A DNA stretch of 64,000 nt from Gnetum montanum (GCA_015680685.1 MNCI01004855.1:1-64000); one strand, 5' to 3'; counted from the stretch's first letter, positions 1 through 11,671 are shown. The notes: generated from the letters alone by a model not told the origin. Made by a program: numbers and translations.

Positions 1-3000
1 GTCTATGTTATATTATATATTTCAATAATGTTATGATTCTTTCCAATCGATTCCAAGCTTTTAGTTTATTTATTATGTTGGATTATGAAGTATGGGATTT
101 ATACAGACTTATCATGTAATCATGATGATCATGTGAGTGTAGAACATGTGATGTTGGAGAATGGTTAGTCATAATCACTATGTGACCTTGTCAAACTCCA
201 TTCTCCCCTTTCATAAGCCCTAGCAATCAGGTGTGATGATCCATGGCTACCCTATGAACAATAAGATGAAGTGTGTTCATTTTCACTTGAGAATCCTTAG
301 CCACCCAGGAGACCTACTATGATGCCATTAAATTGTAATCAAAGGCACATACATGAGGGTTGAATTGCACCATGGGCAAATTTTCGAAAGAACTATGTTC
401 TTTGATAGTGTACCTAATTGGCTAGACTCATGTTGGAATTCCTACCTCAAAAATAAAACACACCATGAGCAAAGTTTTCTCAAAATTAGAAAAAAAAAAG
501 AGAAAAAAATAAAAGAATGAGGACCATACTCATTGGTAGTGTAATAAGTTCTTAAGTGTGATGGGGTCTAGCAATAATTCTCACTTTAACCTTTAGTTTC
601 CCTTTTGAATTTATTGTTTTCAAAACAAAAAAAAAAGAAGGAAAAATTTGAATGTTTTCACTTACTATGATCTAACTTGAGTTTTTTCTCCTCGTTAAGT
701 TTGGTATAAACCTCGTGCTCAAAGTAGTTCATGTACGTTTGACTTTTACCTTGTGAAAAGATTGGGAATGAGATCTTAATCATATAATTATATATATATA
801 TATATATATATATCTAGGTAGTTAAAATAATAAAATTTTATTTTNATAGGAATCCAACAAATACTATACTGATTTTATGTAAAAAGCAAAATATACGTAA
901 TTAAGGTCTCAAGTTAATAAAATAAAATAAAATAACAAATTATGAATCTCAGACACATTGTCCACATATATGTGAGACTAGTCATTGATGGCAAGCCATT
1001 ATGGCCCCACAAAAAAAAAAAAAGCTCTGAAGTTTAGCGACCCTTACAATGTTGTTCTAATTAAAAGACTGCCAAGACCATAGCTTCCAACACACATGTA
1101 ATAAATCCAAAGCTTGTTTGGAATCAAGGGTTGACTTTTGATAAACAAACGTGTTGATTATTCTCAATAAAAGTTGAGTGGTGGAGTAAATTTATCCACA
1201 GCGAAATCCAAGAATCAATCAAACCTTTGTGATTAACACATTGCTGCTTATGCATAGTTCACTTCAGTCTTATGCATAAGGCAAAATAAACAGTGATTAG
1301 GCCACTTCTGTAGGCAAAATGCCATAGCCAAAGTCATCATAAACTAAAAATGAGATTGTGACACTACTTGTTAATTAACCCTCAAGTCCAAACTGTAACA
1401 ATTTTGTTCATCATTATCAATGATGATGATGACCAACAAGATTTTACAACACAGCAGATCCTCCTGGCGACTGGTGGGAACGTGCTGTCATTACGTACGC
1501 GTAGGCGAACGTGCTAACGTGCTGAAGGTGAATGACGGTTACGACGAGTGGTGGATAACAGTTGACGGCGGTTGACGTGTTTCTTCTCCCTTAGGCCATT
1601 GTTAACCAGGAAAAAGGGTGACGCAAGGGAACAGATCTGGGGGGAAGTCCACAGCCAGCAAAGCAAGCCAGAGCCTGCAGCCAGCAGGGGACTTCGGACC
1701 TCTTCTCGTAGGAACAGCAGGCCAATCCAACGAGAAACGGCAGGCACACGAAACACTTTGGTCCTATTGTCCTCTTTAAAATCGCACAAACATTTAATTT
1801 AAATTTTTAATTATTTATCTTAGTTTATTATTATTTTTTAAATATCACATAGCTCTTTTTAGATGAGACTATTGTCCCTCTCTTTAGATGAGACTATTCT
1901 CGGTTTCGTACCCATACAGAAGGGCCATACAGAAGGGCCTAACCCATACAGAAGGACCTTACGCGATAGTCTCCTAATACAAGTTTTCCCAAAGTGTTGA
2001 GATATACAAAATTTATGCATCAACAGTGTTTTTGTCAATTTCATTACAAAACTAGTGTAGCGATAAATCTGGAAGTTCAACAATTGGATCCATCACTTTC
2101 CACACATTCAATTCTGTCTATTTAATTCAATACCTGTCTTTAGTAGCTCGAAGTGATTTTAACAAATTAAGTTATGTTCAAATCCAATTTTAGAAATTTC
2201 AAGTTTTGTTTTGTTTAATTAAGTTTTCAGTTTGGGCACTCAAATCATACCATTGCAGATTTTTCAGATCAGTTCACCACGATCTGTAGTCTTAAATTCC
2301 AGAACTTTTAGAAACCAAAACCCATCGCCAAATCATAGTAAATTCCAAAACTTTGAGAAACCACAAGTAGTGGTCAAAACATGTTAAGACCGTAATCAAC
2401 TCGTGGTCAATTTCATTATAGATTGCTCAGACTATGCAACGGTCGCACAAGCTCTCAAACTTGTTACGTGAAGTAAATAAATTTAGGTTTTTTCATTGCA
2501 CACGTTTATGGACGTTTTGAGACGCGCGAAAGTTCGCCTATCTGGGGAGCTTTGATGAGAAAGCGAATTTGGTAAGTCATTTTTGAAGTTTGTCCTTAGT
2601 TTATTTGGTTGGTACCTTCCATTATAACATTATGCTTTTTAAAATGGTTTGCGCTGGGTGGAGAAGTGTTGTGTTTGAACCTTAGGCTTTGTCTAAATCG
2701 TGAAGCCCTGAGGCTTTGAGCCAAAGGGTATGATGGTGTGAGATATTAGGTCAGAATTCGACAACCTTTGCAACATACTCCAAAGGAACCGAAAACGGAA
2801 TCAAAATTGCAGGGACAATACAAGTAGATTAAACCCTGCCATCTTTTACGTGGCTTTATTCCGACTTTTCTTGGGGCCGGTTTGGTTCCGATTCTTTGGG
2901 AGTTGTTTATGAGCATTTTATCTATCAAATTTAGAAATTTTATTTGGTTTTAGTTGGTTTTGGGTATGTTTATTTATTATTTTTTAAAATTTTAATTGAA

Positions 3001-3745
3001 ATTTCACCTTAAATTTAAAACCCTTTTTTTTTGTTTCAGTTTGTTTCATGGAGTTTTACCCGGATGTATCGTCTATTGTTTTTTTCTAAAATTTCAGATG
3101 AAATTTCACAGGTATCATTTGATAGGATTCATAAATATATAAATTCAACATAGTAAATTCAGGTAAACAAATAAACCTTTAATAATCCGAAGGCATGGTG
3201 GACCAATAATTTTCTTTAAATATACTTAATATATTACTTTTCTCTTCTTCACTCATGAATTTGAAAGCATGATTTTTAATTTTCTTTCATCTTAGATACT
3301 TCATTTTCTTCCATCTACAAAGTATAAAGGAACCCCAAGCCTATACTTTGTAAATATACAAAACATTAATGTGAGTCAACAAGAAGTACAACAATATTAG
3401 AATAACCAAATAGAAAGCATTTGTAAGCCAATAGGTAATTCACCAAACCACAAATAAGGAAAGCTTCAAGTCATGTATACAAGGAGTAAAAGATAAAGAA
3501 GCCCTTAACACTGCCAAATAGTACTTGAGGAAGACATAAAGTAGAGAGAAATTGAGGTTCAAGATATGTCCAATATCAAAAGGTATATTGTTACACTATC
3601 GATCTAAGATATTCAATCATAACCAAAACTTCCATAGATTTAATTATTTAATATTATCATATTTATTTCAATAGTATAACTCTAATTTTATCAACTAAAT
3701 CATAGGATTATATTATTGTAGTTACTATTATAGTTATTATTGTTA
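1..3745. other. unassigned AT-rich intergenic DNA
   Basis: I see no convincing gene here. The stretch holds A/T runs, an (AT)n tract near 790-813, one undetermined base at 845, and a moderately GC-richer patch at about 1440-1800 with short reiterations (GAACGTGCTAACGTGCT, and TTGACGGCGGTTGACG). At 1856-1966 there are small direct repeats: TAGATGAGACTATT twice and CCATACAGAAGG three times. The short ORFs at 1514-1802 overlap on opposite strands and match no family I recognise. The block at 1440-1800 could be a promoter or gene remnant, but nothing in it proves that. Confidence 0.5.
790..813. repeat. (AT)n microsatellite
   Basis: Uninterrupted TA dinucleotide run in AT-rich intergenic DNA. Confidence 0.9.
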
Positions 3746-3763
3746 ATGTTGCTGTTGTTTTGT
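3746..3763 (+). repeat. LINE target-site duplication, left copy
   Basis: ATGTTGCTGTTGTTTTGT here and ATGTTGTTGTTGTCTTGT at 5500-5517 agree at 16 of 18 positions. They flank a GC-rich body that ends in a short poly(A), the arrangement expected of target-primed reverse transcription. Confidence 0.75.
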
Positions 3764-3932
3764 CAGAACACTGAATGAAGAGGGGATGGCTGAAATTTGA
3801 AATGAAGCCGTTGGTAGAGGACACTAGGAGGGCACTGTCAGATACGGCGGCTCAGGCATCCATGTCGCCGCCGGCGAACACAGCCTTACGCATGCCACGG
3901 CGGCACAGGCGGGCTTGGATACCTAGGCGTCC

Positions 3933-5006
3933 ATGGAGACCCGAAATAATGCGTTGAGCGACGTGAGGGTGGACAGGCTGGAGGGCTCGTAGGTTGCTCT
4001 CAATGGTTTGGGGGCGTTTGTCGGCTGCTCGCGGGAGGGAACGGTGTTGCAGATAAAGGTCGGGCCGTCGGCCGCAGGCACGTTGAAACAATTGGAGTGC
4101 AACCTGATTGGCAAGTTTGTGTCAAAGGGTGCAAGGTCACGGATGGATTTGATTAGGAGATGGGTCCGGTCCATTTGGGGGTTGGATACAGTGACTGTCA
4201 AATGTCTCGCGGAGGACCATCTCCTGTTTTGCTTCACCTTGACGGCAGACAGGGAACGCATCCTAGTGGAGGGGCCTTGATTTTATGGGGTGTGGGGGTT
4301 GGCGCTGGCACCTTGGCTCCCAGGAGCGCACCGTGATAAAGATCTATTTGAATGGGCACCGATTTGGGTTCGATTACACAGACTCCCCTTGGAATATTGG
4401 TCAGCAGATTTCCTGCAATTGATGGCTGCATTATTCGGTGAGTTTATTAAATTTGACCAGTTCACCGAGGCGATGGACTGTTTGGGCTTTGCGTGATTCT
4501 GTGTGTGGAGGTCCTTACGCTTCGTGGACCGTGTTGATGAACTGGTGCTGGACACCGGCCTTGGGGAAGAGCGAGTTCGCGTGCAGTTCAAAAACCTACC
4601 GACAGAGGTCCCGACCTTGCCGCCGGACATAGCGAGGGAGGATGGTCTTGTGAAACAAGGCTGTACCGCCCCTGAGCTTAACAACAGCAGTTGGCAGCTC
4701 GTTCAAAAGAAGGGCCGGGGGGCCAACAAGGGCTCGAGGGCACCCGCAAGAGCCGCAAAAAGGCCGGTCAGGATTTCGTAGGGTTTGGAGGGGGCTACTT
4801 CCAAGCTTGGTACGACCATCATTGGGCAAGGTGGAGAGGGGGGCAGACCCTCTAGGACCTCGCGCAGTGGGGGACCTGTGGCTGGGGTCCAGGATGGTAG
4901 GGTCAGCGTGATGGGTGCGGCTCCTTACGAGGCCAAGAAGGGGGCAAAAGCGTTGACTGATGTGGGGGCTAGGACATGCTACAATGGCTTGTCCCAAACC
5001 CCCTAG
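3933..5006 (+). pseudogene. LINE ORF1, DUF4283-type RNA-binding protein, broken
   Basis: One reading frame runs from an ATG at 3933 to a stop at 5004-5006 with in-frame stops at about 3990, 4278, 4494 and 4779 but no frameshift. The conceptual product shows the usual DUF4283 order: a first half with LIGKFVSKG, RRWVRSIWGL and DRERILVEGP, then the W-V-R-L linker (APIWVRLHRLPLEYWSADFL) and GEFIKFD. A basic Gly/Arg/Lys-rich tail follows (about 4690-4780). The stop after EGP falls where the family normally has Trp, and the one after LGFA where Arg is usual, so both are single-base losses. I do not see the CCHC knuckle that often follows. In plant LINEs this protein packages element RNA. The opposite-strand ORFs are shadows. 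Confidence 0.78.
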
Positions 5007-5273
5007 AAGGGGGGGGGCATGTTCGTCGTAGGGGGGGCAGTCCCCACCATCGTTGACCGACTGGATCACCACCAGTCGGGGTTCGATGGGGTCCAAAATC
5101 CCCTCTGCTTGCTGGGGGATGCCACGTGAGAAAGGGATGATGGTCTTCCTGTAGGTGCCCAAGGTGGGACGCCCTGAAAGCAGCCACACCTGGCATAAGA
5201 CCACACAAGTGTACGTCGATTTGGGAGTGCAACCCACACTCCGGGAGGTTTACGAATGTTTGGCCGTATCACC

Positions 5274-5303
5274 ATGAAGGTGCTCTCCTGGGGGCTAGGG
5301 TAG
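5274..5303 (+). pseudogene. residual start of LINE ORF2 (endonuclease-RT)
   Basis: ATG AAG GTG CTC TCC TGG GGG CTA GGG TAG reads MKVLSWGLG and then stops. Plant LINE ORF2 proteins typically start M-K-hydrophobic-LSWN-x-RG-LG, so this looks like the ORF2 start with a small in-frame loss (N-x-R) and everything downstream deleted. The assignment rests on only nine residues and on position after ORF1. Confidence 0.5.
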
Positions 5304-5499
5304 GCTTGGTCTGTAGCTTTGGGTAAGGGTTTGGGATTGGGGCATTTTTCCCGTGGGCTACCTGTGGTGATTGTGGTTCACGGGAGCCCCAGGGTTGGGG
5401 GTTGTGGTCGGTGTGGGGCCAGCAGCTCTGGCCTGCACTGTACTGTTGTATAGCCTTCTTTTTGGGAATACAATTTGCTCGATTTTTTCCAGAAAAAAA

Positions 5500-5517
5500 A
5501 TGTTGTTGTTGTCTTGT
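5500..5517 (+). repeat. LINE target-site duplication, right copy
   Basis: Partner of 3746-3763 with two mismatches; it follows the A-run directly. Confidence 0.75.
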
Positions 5518-5810
5518 ATAATTAAATATAATCTACTTAGAATATTTTGTTAAAGTTTTGTATCCTTTGCTTTTACTACTATTAGAGCTCAGTAATAGAT
5601 TTCCATATATTTTATGATTAAATGTTAAAATCCAATTACCTTTAGACAGTTTCCTTTCTACTATTTTTCATGTCGTTACAAGTATTTGGCTATGCATATT
5701 TTATTTTTTATGTATATTCAATTATGCATATTTTATTTCGTATTATCCACATTTAGTTATGCATATATTATTATATAATGCTTTGTTCATGGAGAATTTT
5801 GAACCTTAAC
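5518..5810. other. AT-rich spacer
   Basis: AT-rich sequence with several loosely repeated ATGCATATTTTATTT-like units (about 5690-5770). No gene or element boundary is seen until the family B LTR. Confidence 0.5.
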
Positions 5811-6383
5811 TATCATGTCTCCATTCCCAAATGATGCTGCTACATAATAAAGATGGCACCTCTTCATAACAAGTGTTATTCTTGTGCTAATAAGACTCAA
5901 AAGAGCAGTTGTACTTGAGACTCAAAGGGTGCATTGTAATAATGGACATGTCTCTTGAGGTAACCATTGAGGGTTTGACCTGAAGCATTTATAACCTAAC
6001 TTAGAGGTCATTCTAGGCATGGAGTGGTGGAGCTGATACAACCAAGTCACAAGAGTTCAGTGAAGTGAGATAGGAAGTGGACTAGCCATCCCTTTTTACT
6101 AGGTAATAAACCCAACCGTTGTAGTAGTGCTAGATTGCCTCTAAGGGATAGATGCTGAAGGAAGGAAACCCCAAGGAATACTCTTAGAGCATGATCCAGA
6201 TACACTATTCCATATTAATAAAGCATTCTTTTCTTTCTCTTTTTGCACTTTCTCTATTATTCCTTTAGGCATAATGTTGAATGTTACATATATTTGACAT
6301 TTGCTATATTGTTTTTTTATGCATAATGTCTAATATAATGTATATTTGAAATTTTCCATGATATCTAAGAACCAGATGTCATA
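5811..6383 (+). repeat. B1 5' LTR
   Basis: Aligns along its length with the split 3' LTR (10416-10798 plus 23455-23626) and with the B2 LTR (59991-60598): CTCCATTCCCAAATGATG near the start, AATAAAG near 6220, and two tandem GCATAATGT...ATATTTGACATTT units near the end. The expected TG start has mutated to TA, and the end reads GATGTCATA instead of GATGTCACA. Confidence 0.8.
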
Positions 6384-6385
6384 AT

Positions 6386-6398
6386 TGGTATCAGAGCA
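6386..6398 (+). other. primer binding site, initiator tRNA-Met type
   Basis: TGGTATCAGAGCA directly follows the 5' LTR. This is the usual plant PBS complementary to the 3' end of initiator tRNA-Met. Confidence 0.85.
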
Positions 6399-6399
6399 A

Positions 6400-8796
6400 A
6401 CCACAACCCAATGGTTATTCAGAACCATGGACTAGCTACAACATGAATCTGATGATGAACCATGAAGCTACAACATAGGGAAAATCATTGATCATCGCCA
6501 GATGCATCATATGTCTAAGATATTCCACCAACCAACAAAATTCTTTCATGGATATCATTGACCAGTGAAGATTTGACTATGCCTCATCAAGATTCATCAA
6601 TGGTAAGAGATGTTGGTAAGACATGAATACACTGGCCCAAATAACTCTTACTCATCTTAATACTATAAATATTAATTAATTAAGGTCATTGTTAAGATTT
6701 TTCCAAAAAGGTTAGTAACCATGACATGAATTGATCTTGTTTATTGAAACTCATTATCTTAAGTATCTTAGAGTCATTTATAAGTCATCATGTCTTCTAA
6801 ATATCAACTTGGTAATGTCATTTTGGTAGAATAAGCTAGTTGGACCTTGCAAAATCTTAAAATATTAAACTTCATTTTTGAACCCTAAGATCATGTCCAA
6901 TGCATAGTACTTGTCAAGATGATTTTAATGATATAAATTTCATCTTGATCAGACTTACTATTTGAGAGATATTGATATTTAAAATTTTTTCATTATATGT
7001 GCAATAAAATAATATCAAATTATTATGAAAAAAATAAAAGGAAGGTTTTGAGTTCAAACGGCAACCCCCCACTTTATATAAATGTATATATATATATATA
7101 TATATATACAAAATTGTTTTTCAAGTCATGCTTACCTTGCAAAAGCTGTGCAAGCCTTGTAGACCATGTAGGACCTATAAGGATTGCACAAGACCTGCAG
7201 GCCATGTTGCCCTAACAAGGGCTTACCAAGGGCCAACCCCAAGGGCCAGCCAAAGGTGGCCACATGCTGCACTACTTCTAGCCACCACCTCTTGGGTCCT
7301 CCATGCCACCTTTCATGTTGCAACCTCCCTCTCTTGCCACCTTCTGTATGTTGCTATCACCTAGTCGTGACACCTCATTATTGCTCAATCCATCACCATG
7401 CCACTCGCTATGCAGACCCTCTAGTGTTGTCATCAATGCTAGATCTGAAAATCAGACTGGCCCATAGATGGCTATGCAGACCTTGTTTTGGGCTACATTG
7501 GCCCTGAAAAGGGTTGCACTAGCCCTAAGGAAGTCACACGAGCCCTATGAAGGCCTATGTGGCCCTGAGTGAAGATGTGCAGGCCTAGGCTGTGCTACCT
7601 AGTGTAGCACCCCCCTTTTCCCACTGACTCTACATTTTCTTGAGCCACATAACCTAGTGTAACCTCTTCCCCACTAACTTTGCCACCATCATCATCGATG
7701 CACACCTCCACCTACCACATTGCTTGCCTCATCCATGTTCCCTACCCTACAGTCATCCATTACTTAGCCACCCAGCAACTAGGATTGCCAATTTGTTTTG
7801 ATTGCCACCACTAGCACACCACCATGGCCATTGCTACTATGTAGCAAAAAATTCTCCATTAATAGATGAAAGATTTGAAATTTACATCAACTAATGGAAA
7901 GTTCAAAATTCTCGTTAGTTGACAGAAAATTCAAAATTCCCATCTACAAGTCATTAGTTAAATTAAAAATGTAGAAAAATAATTTTTAAAATTTGAATTT
8001 GACATCCTATTATAACAATAATAGAAATTTCATAATTAAGTGCACTCACCCTAGAGAAGTATTGGGATGGGTGACCTCTTGGGAAGTTTCTTTTTTCATG
8101 CCAAAAAGGTTCAAAAGCCATAACTTTTGATTTCGGAAGAATTTTTCAATGAACAAAAAGTCATTTTCTATAGATTTTAACCTTTGAAACCCAATGGTAA
8201 AGTCAAATCCATTCCAGAGAAACCCAAAAATTAGTTTTTAACCCTTGCCCAAGATATTTTATCAAACCCTCAAAAGTTTAATTTTAGCAAAAGCTCAAGC
8301 ATACAATGTCATTTTTTAACATATAAATAGTCATTTCCAACATTTTTCACCCTTCTAAAATCAATGGTGAGGTCAAATTTATCATTTGAGTATTTGATAA
8401 TTCAATGATATTATAACACTATGCCTTAAAAGTTGACAACATAAGGGTAACTAATCATGTCTCATTGGGACTCATATATTTAACCTTTTGGAACCTTAAG
8501 ATTCAATGCTAAACACTTGCAAATAGTCTTAAGATCACTATGGCATGTCATTAGTTACACCATTAGAGTTAGTGCCTTTAAGGGAAGTAGAAAGGCTGTT
8601 AAGATTTAGATAATGTAGTTAATATTACTAAAATTAGATAATGGAGTGAAATATTACCAAAATTAGTTGAAGAATGTATTAGTATCAATTGATTATTAGT
8701 TGATGAATCAATTGTTTCAAAATCAGTTGATGAAATAGAATACTCTTTAAGATGTATATTAATTCACCTTACAATCAAAACATATGGCAAAATAAC
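6400..8796 (+). other. B1 internal leader region, no recognisable ORF
   Basis: About 2.4 kb between PBS and captured ORF. It holds AT-rich sequence, an (AT)n run at 7085-7108, a C/G-richer patch at about 7130-7700 with many GCAAG, GGCC and CCACC words, and then AT-rich sequence again. Around 8600-8750 short units like TTACTAAAATTAGATAAT and ATTAGTTGATGAAT recur; similar units precede the captured ORF in B2 (about 58090-58290), so this leader is a shared part of the element. No gag domain or zinc knuckle is visible. Confidence 0.5.
7085..7108. repeat. (AT)n microsatellite
   Basis: TA dinucleotide run within the B1 leader. Confidence 0.9.
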
Positions 8797-9993
8797 ATGG
8801 AGATTCATAGTCTCATTTCCCCAAGATGTATGATACCCATGAAAAGAAATGATTCAAAGGAGAACCCAAGAATGAGAATAAAATTTTCAACATACAATGT
8901 GCTTACAAGATCCTTAGTGAGTAAGAAACAACATCTACAATGTCCATCATGGGCCTTGGATTAACATAAATATTGATACCCGCACATCTTAATAGAGTTA
9001 CAAGATTTGGATGTTGAAGTTTTATGTCTACATGAAGTCTTGCCATGGGAATTACTATACCAATTCCAACTACATTTGGAAAAGATGGAATATAGAGGTA
9101 TTTATAAGCAAAAAGGTTCTTGTGAAAGTTCTTCTTTTGAGCCATACAAATTAGCCTACTATAGAAATAACAACATGGATGGCTATGAGATCTTTTATAA
9201 AGAAGAAAAGTTTGAATTGGTACAAAGATTTAAATGGAGTCTAGAAAATATGATTTTTTGAAATTCTAGAACTTTAAGTAATGGAGAAGATAGAATAATC
9301 AAGATTTTGGAAAAAGTACATAGCCTTGGAGGTGATTATAAAATTCCATCTATCAAGAAGATGTGTATGCATGGTTAACACACATTTAATTGCCAGTCCA
9401 ACATGTTCAAATGTTAGATTATGTTAATGATCATACTTGATTAAGCAAATAGAAGAAAGTTTGAAGAATAAGTTATTCTTAACTTATATGGATCTGGTTT
9501 CATTTATGCTTTGTGGAGACTTCAATGCAAAAGTTGGAATTAGTGTTTATCAATTCTTAAAATATGGATGTGTAAAAGGATCCTTGGAAGATGAACCTGA
9601 TGTAAAGAAGATATTTTTATCAATTCAACATGCAATTTCATTGGTCGATGCATATTCTACTTATTTGAATCTTTAATAGATAAATTAGCTTTCAAAATTT
9701 AGAAATAGATGATGTTGATGGATAGTGCTAATCAAGAATCATACTTTACCAATTACTCTACAATGATTAAGAAGGATGATGTTGAGACCCTATATTATAT
9801 CTGGTATGATGTCTAATTCTTCCAAATTACCAAGTTATTAGAGTTAATTTCTAAGGAAGAAGTGGAGAAGAATCAAGATCAAGCCCTTTCATCTTCAACA
9901 AGACAATCCAATCATATACCACTTATGGAAAAATTACAATTACTTCCCTCAATTCATAAAGTTGATCAAGATCATGAAGTATCTCATCCTTGA
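8797..9993 (+). pseudogene. captured CCR4-like deadenylase domain in B1, broken
   Basis: About 399 codons, intronless, in the sense of the retrotransposon and ending about 420 bp before its 3' LTR. CCR4 is the poly(A)-shortening nuclease of the CCR4-NOT complex, an exonuclease-endonuclease-phosphatase (EEP) enzyme. Landmarks in order: TYNVL (8900s), CPSWALDW-like, ELQDLDVEVLCLHEV with the metal-binding Glu (about 9000), YRGIYKQK, MDGYEIFYK, a V-N-T-H-L piece near 9377, LCGDFNAKVG with Asp-x-Asn (about 9510), SLVDAY, TLYYIWY, LLELISKEEVEK and SNHIPL with the terminal His. The order matches plant CCR4a/b rather than other EEP families. Stops occur at about 8962 and 9260; frameshifts lie between 9261 and 9700. 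TLDY has become TLYY, losing an Asp. The start is the ATG shared with B2. The N-terminal part of cellular CCR4 is absent. Confidence 0.8.
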
Positions 9994-10400
9994 TTTTATT
10001 TATAATATTTTTATTTTTATTTTTTTAGTTTAATTTATATTTTGATTAGATAAGTGAAATATTTAAGGTAATGGAAGTTGGAAATAAAGAAATTGGTTGA
10101 CCTTCACTACGGTAACCAGATATGAGTTGCACGTTGTGTAACGCTAGTTAGGACTGGTGATTTGTGGTTTGTAAATATTTTATTCACTTATTATCATCAT
10201 CTTAGAAAATGAAGTAAGAATTAAGATAGTAATATTTAATTTTCCATGTATATTCTTCTCACATATATCTTGTTTGCAAAATAAGCAAGAAACAACTTCT
10301 AGCTCAAAAAAGAAATCAAATTATTCAAGCACAATATCATAATAGAAGCATTAGAGCTAAAAAAATAGTGAATGTTAACTCATTCAAGGATGAATGAAAC
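9994..10400 (+). other. B1 sequence between captured ORF and PPT
   Basis: AT-rich untranslated sequence that also follows the captured ORF in B2 (about 59576-59974), with shared phrases such as GAAATATTTAAGGTAATG, ATATGAGTTGCA and TTTGTTTGCAAAATAAG. It therefore belongs to the mobile unit. Confidence 0.55.
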
Positions 10401-10410
10401 CTAAGGGAGG
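10401..10410 (+). other. B1 polypurine tract
   Basis: CTAAGGGAGG just before the TGTCATATCC start of the 3' LTR; the same tract lies at 59975-59984 in B2. Confidence 0.7.
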
Positions 10411-10415
10411 TATAT

Positions 10416-10798
10416 TGTCATATCCCCATTCTCAAATGATGTTATTACATAATGAAGATGATGCCTCTTCATAACAAGTGTTATTGTTATCTGAACAAGA
10501 CTTGAAAGGGTAGTTGTACTTGAGACCCGAAAGGGTGCATTGTAATAATGAACATGTCTATTGAGGTAACCTTTGAAGGTGTGACCTAAAACATTTACAC
10601 CCAAGCTTAGAGGTCATGCCAAGCATGGATTGTTAGAGTTGGTACAAGCAAGTCATAAGAGCTAGGTAAAGTGGGACTAGAAGTGGACATAAATCTAATT
10701 AAGGTGGTAGTGCTAGATTACCTCTAAGGGATAGATGCTGAAGAAGAAAATCCTAAGGAATACTCTTAAAACACAATTTGGATACACTCTTTCATATC
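10416..10798 (+). repeat. B1 3' LTR, left part
   Basis: Begins TGTCATATCCCCATTC and runs parallel to the 5' LTR until TTCATATC, where A1 begins with TGATGAG. It resumes at about 23455. Confidence 0.85.
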
Positions 10799-11652
10799 TG
10801 ATGAGTCATGGTCTACCAAGCCTCAATATTGGGTATGAGATATCACAGCCTGGATACGATATCGTACACATTATATCATGATTCTTGTGTTAGCTTGTAA
10901 ATACAACACTCAGGCACATAGCGAAGAGGGAATTAGATCATTAGAGAGTTAGAAGTTCTTTTCTTTTGGTAGTTTAATTTTAGTTTCTTCTTCCAAACTA
11001 GTTATTCCCAATGCATCCCTGTAGTGTGATGATTGTAATTATATGACACCTTTATTCGAGTGTGATGCACTTGGACATGCACATGATTGACAATAAAGAT
11101 TGAGGTTACTCCATCATTGTAGCATTTATTTATATTTTAATTCTTTTAATTATTGATTATTTATTACTATTTTCTAAGTTAATATTTCTTTTATCATCAT
11201 TTACTATTCCTGTTGTTAATGCAGAATGAGTACACCTTAATCATTTAAGTGTAACTAGATGGTAATCCAATAGCGTATTGAGTAGTTCTTCGAGTGATGT
11301 GCACTTGGTAATCCTAAAAGTAGTATGCGAAGTCCAAGATGCATATGAATGATTAGGGATGGATGCTCATTGCACTTAGGCTATCTTAGATCTTATTTCC
11401 TATTGTCCATTAACTTAATTAAGTTATCTCTTATTGTCCTTAGGAGTAAGCATAGTAGTAGGGATCACATCATATACCTCACTTTGGACTAAATCATACA
11501 TGATAAAGTAACTACTAGTTTAGGTGAGAAGATAGTAAACTATGATTAACGTATAACTATATAGGTTCCACAACTAGTCGATTCATGGAGTTTGACGAGA
11601 GTACACACTCATATTTATATGGTTGAGCATAGGGGTACCTCACCGCTCATCA
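10799..11652 (+). repeat. A1 5' LTR
   Basis: TGATGAG start, TCATCA end, followed directly by the PBS. It contains GATATC-type words near the start, AATAAAG near 11094, and the family phrases ATTTAAGTGT, GGACTAAA-CATACATGA and CCACAACTAG. The TATA box of other copies (TATAAATA) reads TGTAAATA here. Confidence 0.85.
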
Positions 11653-11671
11653 TTGGCACCATTGTCAAGGA
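11653..11671 (+). other. A1 PBS, tRNA-Asp type (degenerate)
   Basis: TTGGCACCATTGTCAAGGA immediately after the LTR. The plant tRNA-Asp complement is TGGCGCCGTTGCCGGGGA; the differences are mostly transitions. Confidence 0.7.

Larger units (their letters stand above)
3764..5499 (+). mobile_element. internally deleted LINE (non-LTR retrotransposon)
   Basis: A 1.7-kb GC-rich body stands out sharply from AT-rich flanks. It has an imperfect 18-bp target duplication on both sides and an A-run at its 3' end (5493-5500), preceded by a TTTGCTCGATTTTTTCC tail. It contains a DUF4283-type ORF1 with several stops (3933-5006), then at 5274 the codons for MKVLSW, which is how plant LINE ORF2 endonucleases commonly begin. 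Instead of endonuclease and reverse transcriptase, only about 200 bp remain before the tail. Nearly all of ORF2 is therefore missing. The deletion may have come before insertion (a non-autonomous derivative moved in trans) or after it. Confidence 0.8.

Noticed and set aside
4596-5237. 213-codon minus-strand ORF in the GC-rich block
   Set aside because: Opposite-strand shadow of LINE ORF1; high GC makes long spurious frames. No domain seen.
7184-7507. Cys/His-rich ORF in the B1 leader as a zinc-finger protein
   Set aside because: Cys and His come from CCAC/TGC-rich low-complexity DNA; no regular finger spacing, overlapping frames equally open.
8797-9993. CCR4-like ORF as a LINE endonuclease
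   Set aside because: LINE endonucleases share the EEP fold but lack CPSWAL, TLDYIxY and LLELIxxE features, and no reverse transcriptase follows.
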